Shown here piece after piece: positions 42,982 to 48,505 of a DNA stretch of 48,505 bases (position 1 is the stretch's first letter; each line of letters begins with the position of its first letter). The translations under genes and the position numbers were made by a program. Location: the NCBI GenBank assembly GCA_000620205.1, contig JHVP01000021.1, forward strand, positions 1-48,505, written 5' to 3'. The notes beneath the pieces were generated by a model. The model saw only the letters and a list, made by a program, of their open reading frames with translations. It ran no database searches and was not told the DNA's origin. The stretch is from Geodermatophilaceae bacterium URHA0031. GTDB taxonomy: Bacteria; Actinomycetota; Actinomycetes; Mycobacteriales; Geodermatophilaceae.

Positions 42982-45240
42982 ATGTCCGCACCCACCACAG
43001 ACACCACCGACTTCGACGCCGAGGACGGCGTCTTCACCGCCTCCGCGGTGATCGACAACGGGGCCCTCGGTTCCCGCACCGTCACCTTCGAGACCGGCCG
43101 CCTGGCCAAGCAGGCCGCCGGCTCCGTCGTCGCCACGATGGGCGACACCACGCTGCTGTCGGCCACCACGGCCGGCCGCCAGCCCAAGGACCAGTTCGAC
43201 TTCTTCCCGCTGACGGTGGACGTCGAAGAGCGCATGTACGCGATCGGCAAGATCCCCGGCTCGTTCTTCCGCCGCGAGGGCCGCCCGTCCGAGGACGCGA
43301 TCCTCACCTGCCGGCTGATCGACCGCCCGCTGCGCCCGACCTTCGCCAAGGGCCTGCGCAACGAGGTCCAGGTCGTCATCACCGTGCTGTCGCTGGACCC
43401 CGACCACGTCTACGACGTGCTCGCGATCAACGCCGCGTCGGCGTCCACCCAGCTCTCCGGCCTGCCGTTCTCCGGCCCGGTCGGTGGCACCCGGGTGGCG
43501 CTGGTCAACGGCCAGTGGGTCGGCTTCCCGACGCACGCCGAGCTCGAGGACGCCGTCTTCGACATGGTCGTGGCCGGCCGGGTCCTGCCCGACGGCGACG
43601 TCGCGATCATGATGGTCGAGGCCGAGGCGACCGAGAAGACCATCGAGCTGGTCGCCGGTGGGGCCACCGCCCCCACCGAGGAGGTCGTGGCCCAGGGCCT
43701 CGAGGCCGCCAAGCCCTTCATCAAGGCGCTGTGCCAGGCGCAGAGCGAGCTGGCCGGCAAGGCCGCCAAGCCCGAGGCGCACTTCCCCCGCTTCCTGGAC
43801 TACCAGGACGACGTCTACGCCGCGGTCGAGGCGCACGCGTCCGAGAAGCTCGCGGTGGCCCAGGCCATCGCCGGCAAGCAGGAGCGCGAGGAGGCCACCG
43901 ACGCGCTCAAGGACGAGGTCAAGTCCGCCCTGGCCGGCCAGTTCGAGGGCCGCGAGAAGGAGATCTCCGGGGCCTTCCGCGCCGTCACGAAGAAGGTCGT
44001 CCGGCAGCGCATCCTGCGCGACAAGGTCCGCATCGACGGTCGCGGTCTCACCGACATCCGGCCGCTGTCGGCCGAGGTCGAGGTCCTGCCGCGGGTGCAC
44101 GGCTCGGCGCTGTTCGAGCGCGGCGAGACCCAGATCCTGGGCGTCACCACGCTGAACATGCTCCGCATGGAGCAGCAGCTGGACACGCTGAACCCGATCA
44201 CCCGCAAGCGCTACATGCACAACTACAACTTCCCGCCGTACTCCACCGGGGAGACCGGTCGGGTGGGCTCGCCCAAGCGCCGCGAGATCGGCCACGGCGC
44301 GCTGGCCGAGCGGGCGCTGCTGCCCGTGCTGCCGGACCGCGAGGAGTTCCCCTACGCCATCCGCCAGGTCTCCGAGGCCCTCGGCTCCAACGGCTCCACC
44401 TCGATGGGCTCGGTCTGCGCCTCGACGCTGGCCCTGCTCAACGCCGGTGTGCCGCTGAAGGCGCCGGTCGCCGGCATCGCCATGGGCCTGGTCTCCGACG
44501 AGGTCGACGGGAAGACGCAGTACGTCGCGCTGACCGACATCCTCGGTGCCGAGGACGCGTTCGGTGACATGGACTTCAAGGTCGCCGGCACCAAGGACTT
44601 CGTGACGGCCCTCCAGCTGGACACGAAGCTCGACGGCATCCCCTCCGACGTCCTCGCCGGTGCGCTGACCCAGGCCCGCGCGGCCCGGCTGCACATCCTC
44701 GACGTCATGCTCGAGGCGATCGACGGCCCGGACGAGATGAGCCCCTACGCCCCGCGGGTGACCACGGTGCGCATCCCGGTCGACAAGATCGGCGCGGTCA
44801 TCGGCCCCAAGGGCCAGATGATCAACGCGATCCAGGACGAGACCGGCGCCGACATCACGATCGAGGACGACGGCACGATCTACGTCGGCGCCTCGGACGG
44901 CCCGTCCGCCCAGGCCGCCGTGGACCGGATCAACGCGATCGCCAACCCGACGCTGCCCAAGGTCGGCGAGCGGTTCCTCGGCACCGTGGTGAAGACGACG
45001 GCCTTCGGCGCGTTCGTCTCGCTGCTGCCGGGCCGCGACGGCCTGGTGCACATCAGCAAGCTGGGCAACGGCAAGCGGATCGCCAAGGTCGAGGACGTCG
45101 CCAACGTCGGCGACAAGCTGCAGGTCGAGATCACCGACATCGACGCCCGCGGCAAGATCAGCCTGGTGCCGGTCGTCGAGGCCGACGCCGCTGCGGCCGA
45201 CTCGGCGCCGGCCGAGGCCGCGGCTCCCGCGGAGGCGTGA
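42982..45240 (+). CDS. pnp: Polyribonucleotide nucleotidyltransferase (PNPase)
   Basis: A 752-residue trimeric 3'-5' exoribonuclease/polymerase; actinobacterial members were first described as GPSI. Two RNase PH-like cores (first around [20 protein letters not shown] and [20 protein letters not shown]; second around [40 protein letters not shown] and [19 protein letters not shown]), a KH domain ([20 protein letters not shown]) and an S1 domain ([20 protein letters not shown]). The tail is Ala/Glu-rich. ATG 42982 has the GGAAGAGGA site 4 nt upstream. Confidence 0.97.
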   Translation: MSAPTTDTTDFDAEDGVFTASAVIDNGALGSRTVTFETGRLAKQAAGSVVATMGDTTLLSATTAGRQPKDQFDFFPLTVDVEERMYAIGKIPGSFFRREGRPSEDAILTCRLIDRPLRPTFAKGLRNEVQVVITVLSLDPDHVYDVLAINAASASTQLSGLPFSGPVGGTRVALVNGQWVGFPTHAELEDAVFDMVVAGRVLPDGDVAIMMVEAEATEKTIELVAGGATAPTEEVVAQGLEAAKPFIKALCQAQSELAGKAAKPEAHFPRFLDYQDDVYAAVEAHASEKLAVAQAIAGKQEREEATDALKDEVKSALAGQFEGREKEISGAFRAVTKKVVRQRILRDKVRIDGRGLTDIRPLSAEVEVLPRVHGSALFERGETQILGVTTLNMLRMEQQLDTLNPITRKRYMHNYNFPPYSTGETGRVGSPKRREIGHGALAERALLPVLPDREEFPYAIRQVSEALGSNGSTSMGSVCASTLALLNAGVPLKAPVAGIAMGLVSDEVDGKTQYVALTDILGAEDAFGDMDFKVAGTKDFVTALQLDTKLDGIPSDVLAGALTQARAARLHILDVMLEAIDGPDEMSPYAPRVTTVRIPVDKIGAVIGPKGQMINAIQDETGADITIEDDGTIYVGASDGPSAQAAVDRINAIANPTLPKVGERFLGTVVKTTAFGAFVSLLPGRDGLVHISKLGNGKRIAKVEDVANVGDKLQVEITDIDARGKISLVPVVEADAAAADSAPAEAAAPAEA

Positions 45241-45346
45241 CACGAGGACGGACCACCTGACCGGGGCCGGGGCGGGCGCTGCGGCGTCCACCCCGGCCCC
45301 GGTCGGCACGACGGAACTGCTGGACGTCGACGAGTTCGGCGGTCGC

Positions 45347-46612
45347 GTGGAGCGCACCGAGCTGCCCGGCGGCCTGCGGGTGATCACCGAGACCATGCCG
45401 GGGGTCCTCTCGGCGACCCTGGGCATCTGGGTCGGCGTCGGCTCCCGTGACGAGAGCCCGGCGCTGGGTGGCTCCTCGCACTTCCTCGAACACCTGCTGT
45501 TCAAGGGGACGCGCAGCCGCACGGCGCTGGAGATCGCGACGGCGATGGACGCCGTCGGCGGTGAGATGAACGCCTTCACCGCCAAGGAGCACACCTGCTA
45601 CTACGCGAACGTGCTCGCCAGCGACCTGCCGCTCGCGGTCGCGATGCTCGGTGACCTGGTCACCGACGCGCTGAACACCGCGCCGGACCTGGAGTCCGAG
45701 CGCACGGTGGTGCTCGAGGAGATCGCCATGCGCGACGACGAGCCCGCCGACGCCGTGCACGACCTGTACGCCGAGACGCTGTTCGGCGACACTCCGCTGG
45801 GGCGGTCGGTGCTGGGGACGGTGGAGTCGATCGAGTCCCTCACCCGGGACGACGTCGACGGCTGGTACCGCGACCGGTACGCCGTGCCCTCCATCGTCGT
45901 CTCGGCCGCCGGCCGGGTCGACCACGCCCAGGTGCTGGACCTGGTGACCGCGGCCTTCGGGGACCGGCTCACCGGGGAAGGGCGACCGGACCCGCTGCGG
46001 CTGGGCGACGACGTGGTCCTGACCGCGCCCGCCCGGCCGGCCGGGTTGATCCACCGGCGCACCGAGCAGACCCACCTGCTGCTGGGCGGCCTCGGGATGG
46101 GGCGCCTGGACGACCGCCGGTACGCAGCGGCCGTCCTGGACGCTGCCGTCGGCGGCGGGATGAGCTCGCGGTTGTTCCAGGAGATCCGGGAGAAGCGCGG
46201 CCTGGTCTACAGCGTCGGGTCGTCCCTGACCCACTACGCCGGGACCGGGAGCTTCTCGGTCTACGCCGGGTGCTCGCCCAAGCGGGTGCCCGAGGTGCTC
46301 CGGCTGGTCCGCGCCGAGCTGGGCGCGGTGGCCGCATCCGGGCTGACGTCGGAGGAGGTGGCCCGCGCGGTGGGCCAGCTCAAGGGCGGTCTGGTCCTGG
46401 GGTTGGAGGACACCGGGTCCCGGATGAGCCGGCTCGGCAAGAGCGAGCTCTCCTTCGGGGAGTACCTGTCGGTGCAGCAGGTCCTCGACCTGCTCGACGG
46501 GGTCGACGAGGAGCAGGTCCGTGCGGTCGCCGCCGACCTGCTGACCCGCCCGACGTGTCTGGCGGTCGTGGGTCCCTACCGGGACCGCGACCTCGACAGG
46601 CTGCTCGCCTGA
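45347..46612 (+). CDS. M16 family zinc metallopeptidase (PepR/MPP-like)
   Basis: A 421-residue (or longer) insulinase-family peptidase. The inverted zinc motif HFLEH is in GGSSHFLEHLLFKGT and the distal Glu in LESERTVVLEEIAMRDDEP; the C-terminal R/Y pair region is LGKSELSFGEYLSVQQ with RGLVYSVGSSLTHYAGTG before it. GTG 45347 is the first normal start codon, but it has a poor ribosome-binding site; the frame is open back to CTG 45257, which has GAGGACGG at a good distance and would add 30 residues. Location after pnp equals pepR in mycobacteria. Confidence 0.9.
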   Translation: MERTELPGGLRVITETMPGVLSATLGIWVGVGSRDESPALGGSSHFLEHLLFKGTRSRTALEIATAMDAVGGEMNAFTAKEHTCYYANVLASDLPLAVAMLGDLVTDALNTAPDLESERTVVLEEIAMRDDEPADAVHDLYAETLFGDTPLGRSVLGTVESIESLTRDDVDGWYRDRYAVPSIVVSAAGRVDHAQVLDLVTAAFGDRLTGEGRPDPLRLGDDVVLTAPARPAGLIHRRTEQTHLLLGGLGMGRLDDRRYAAAVLDAAVGGGMSSRLFQEIREKRGLVYSVGSSLTHYAGTGSFSVYAGCSPKRVPEVLRLVRAELGAVAASGLTSEEVARAVGQLKGGLVLGLEDTGSRMSRLGKSELSFGEYLSVQQVLDLLDGVDEEQVRAVAADLLTRPTCLAVVGPYRDRDLDRLLA

Positions 46613-47848
<1,236 letters not shown>

Positions 47849-47886
47849 CGGGCGCGATCTGGGACGAATGAGGCATCCGGACACCC

Positions 47887-47928
47887 GCTGTCGCGTGAGC
47901 TGGCTCGCACTTTCGAAGGCGCGACAGC
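47887..47928 (+). terminator. Hairpin after dapB, upstream of the rRNA promoters
   Basis: GCTGTCGCG (47887-47895) pairs perfectly with CGCGACAGC (47920-47928), a 9-bp stem with a 24-nt loop, 38 nt after the dapB stop. It may terminate dapB transcripts and insulate the rRNA promoters. Confidence 0.5.
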
Positions 47929-48001
47929 CTCACGACCTGCGCTTTCGCCGCACCCGGGCCTCCTGGACCCCGGAAGAGAGGCGATCAGGTGCCCCCCGGG
48001 T

Positions 48002-48030
48002 TTGACGAGCCCCGCGAGACCGCGTAACTT
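48002..48030 (+). promoter_or_regulatory. rRNA promoter P1
   Basis: TTGACG (48002-48007), 17-bp spacer, TAACTT (48025-48030). It is a near-consensus housekeeping sigma promoter, with a predicted start near 48037, ~290 nt upstream of 16S. Confidence 0.75.
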
Positions 48031-48093
48031 CTTCTTTGCGCCGAGCGAGACCGGGCCGAAAGGGCCGGGAGCCGCGAGGTCAGACCCCCGGGT

Positions 48094-48122
48094 GTGACAG
48101 CGAGCCGTGCACGGCGTAACGT
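48094..48122 (+). promoter_or_regulatory. rRNA promoter P2
   Basis: GTGACA (48094-48099), 17-bp spacer, TAACGT (48117-48122), with TAGTAC directly following as an alternative -10. The spacing equals that of P1, and tandem promoters are common in actinobacterial rrn operons. Confidence 0.6.
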
Positions 48123-48180
48123 AGTACGAGCCGCCGGAGACGACGACCTACCAAGGTCTGGTTCTCCGCGCGTCCGCTCC

Positions 48181-48200
48181 TTGAGAACTCAACAGCGTGC
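48181..48200 (+). promoter_or_regulatory. boxA-type antitermination site in the rRNA leader
   Basis: TTGAGAACTCAACAGCGTGC matches the conserved leader block of Streptomyces and mycobacterial rrn operons that contains boxA, where NusB/S10 and NusA bind to let RNA polymerase read through. It lies ~140 nt before 16S. Confidence 0.75.
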
Positions 48201-48281
48201 CGAAAGTCAGTGCCAAGTATCAATACCCCCTGGCCTGGTCCTTTGTTGGTCCATGGTCTTGGGTTCCTTTGGTTGATTGAA

Positions 48282-48299
48282 CGAGAGTGCCAACTCTCG
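48282..48299 (+). promoter_or_regulatory. Small hairpin in the rRNA leader
   Basis: CGAGAGT (48282-48288) pairs with ACTCTCG (48293-48299) with loop GCCA, 24 nt before the 16S start. It is probably part of the precursor processing structure; the partner strand of the 16S processing stem is outside the window. Confidence 0.5.
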
Positions 48300-48322
48300 G
48301 TCTCAGCCTGTGATCAAATCAT

Positions 48323-48505
48323 CTACGGAGAGTTTGATCCTGGCTCAGGACGAACGCTGGCGGCGTGCTTAACACATGCAAGTCGAGCGAGGCCCTCCTT
48401 CGGGGGGTGCCCTAGCGGCGAACGGGTGAGTAACACGTGGGCAACCTGCCCTCAGCTCTGGGATAACTCCAAGAAATTGGTGCTAATACCGGATGTGACC
48501 GCTGA
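48323..48505 (+). rRNA. rrs: 16S ribosomal RNA (5' part, cut by the window end)
   Basis: The universal 5' sequence AGAGTTTGATCCTGGCTCAG is at 48329-48348, followed by GACGAACGCTGGCGGCGTGC, the AACACATGCAAGTCGAGCG block, GGCGGACGGGTGAGTAA-type block (here GCGAACGGGTGAGTAACACG) and GGATAACTCCAAGAAATTGG. The mature 5' end is placed near 48323 by comparison with actinobacterial 16S. About 183 nt are in the window. The sequence is actinobacterial and fits Geodermatophilaceae. Confidence 0.95.

Larger units (their letters stand above)
47849..48322 (+). promoter_or_regulatory. Upstream and leader region of the rRNA operon
   Basis: This 474-nt stretch has no gene. It holds a hairpin (47887-47928), two promoters (48002-48030 and 48094-48122), a boxA-like antitermination site (48181-48200) and a small hairpin (48282-48299), before 16S begins. 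Base composition drops towards AT after 48200, as usual for rRNA leaders. A 60-codon reading frame at 48094 is not considered a gene. Confidence 0.75.

Noticed and set aside
48094..48276. 60-codon open frame in the rRNA leader
   Set aside because: Overlaps promoter P2 and the boxA region, has no ribosome-binding site, and the region is non-coding rRNA leader.

Overview
The window is high-GC actinobacterial chromosome. It carries the conserved actinobacterial cell-wall/translation/isoprenoid gene order and the 5' end of a 16S rRNA gene. Gene content (WhiG-type sigma factor, DUF2469, DUF2631, DUF4439, extended S2 and IF-2 proteins, many GTG starts) and the 16S fragment fit a Geodermatophilaceae-like actinobacterium (Blastococcus/Modestobacter/Geodermatophilus). 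That placement is inference; no database was searched. It is core chromosome: I see no insertion sequence, prophage, CRISPR array or tRNA.

Layout. 1-7220: tail of an atypical LuxR-type response regulator, then rnhB, DUF2469, yraN, comM, dprA, xerC and a whiG/fliA sigma factor. 7221-8300: minus-strand pair (M23 peptidase, DUF4262). 8301-18031: rpsB-tsf-pyrH-frr-cdsA, a broken DUF952 gene, a TrmH-family methyltransferase, a large unknown Pro/Ala-rich single-pass protein, rlmN and a VIT1-family transporter. 18072-25129: DUF2631, dxr, rip1-like site-2 protease, ispG, GNAT and a lipoprotein class B PBP; the MEP enzymes Dxr and IspG flank the protease. 25145-26164: DUF4439 and a Tat-type lipoprotein (minus). 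26399-36248: a long translation operon rimP-nusA-ylxR-infB-DUF503-rbfA-small acidic ORF-DHH phosphoesterase-MATE-truB with many 4-bp overlaps. 36258-41307: an accessory block set into the usual truB-ribF junction (frameshifted DMT transporter, larE, larB, MhuD-like heme oxygenase, alpha/beta hydrolase, ilvE). 41342-47848: ribF, rpsO, pnp, M16 peptidase, VanZ-like, dapB. 47849-48505: rRNA promoters, leader with boxA, and the start of 16S.

The most striking unexplained structure is a family of five dispersed ~57-59 bp nested palindromes (9582, 10513, 13316, 23091, 32083). Four start exactly 2 nt after a TGA stop codon (rpsB, tsf, cdsA, GNAT gene) and the fifth shares the AA of a TAA stop (DUF503 gene). 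Their arms differ between copies by compensatory changes while an A.C mismatch in the inner stem is kept, which argues for a selected RNA (or DNA) structure rather than a passive insertion. Other notable points: a probable CTG start for the site-2 protease, a leaderless promoter for ylxR whose -10 box contains the nusA stop codon, two apparent one-base losses in genes on the minus strand, a 14-bp tandem repeat running through the rnhB stop, and a receiver domain lacking its phospho-acceptor aspartate.
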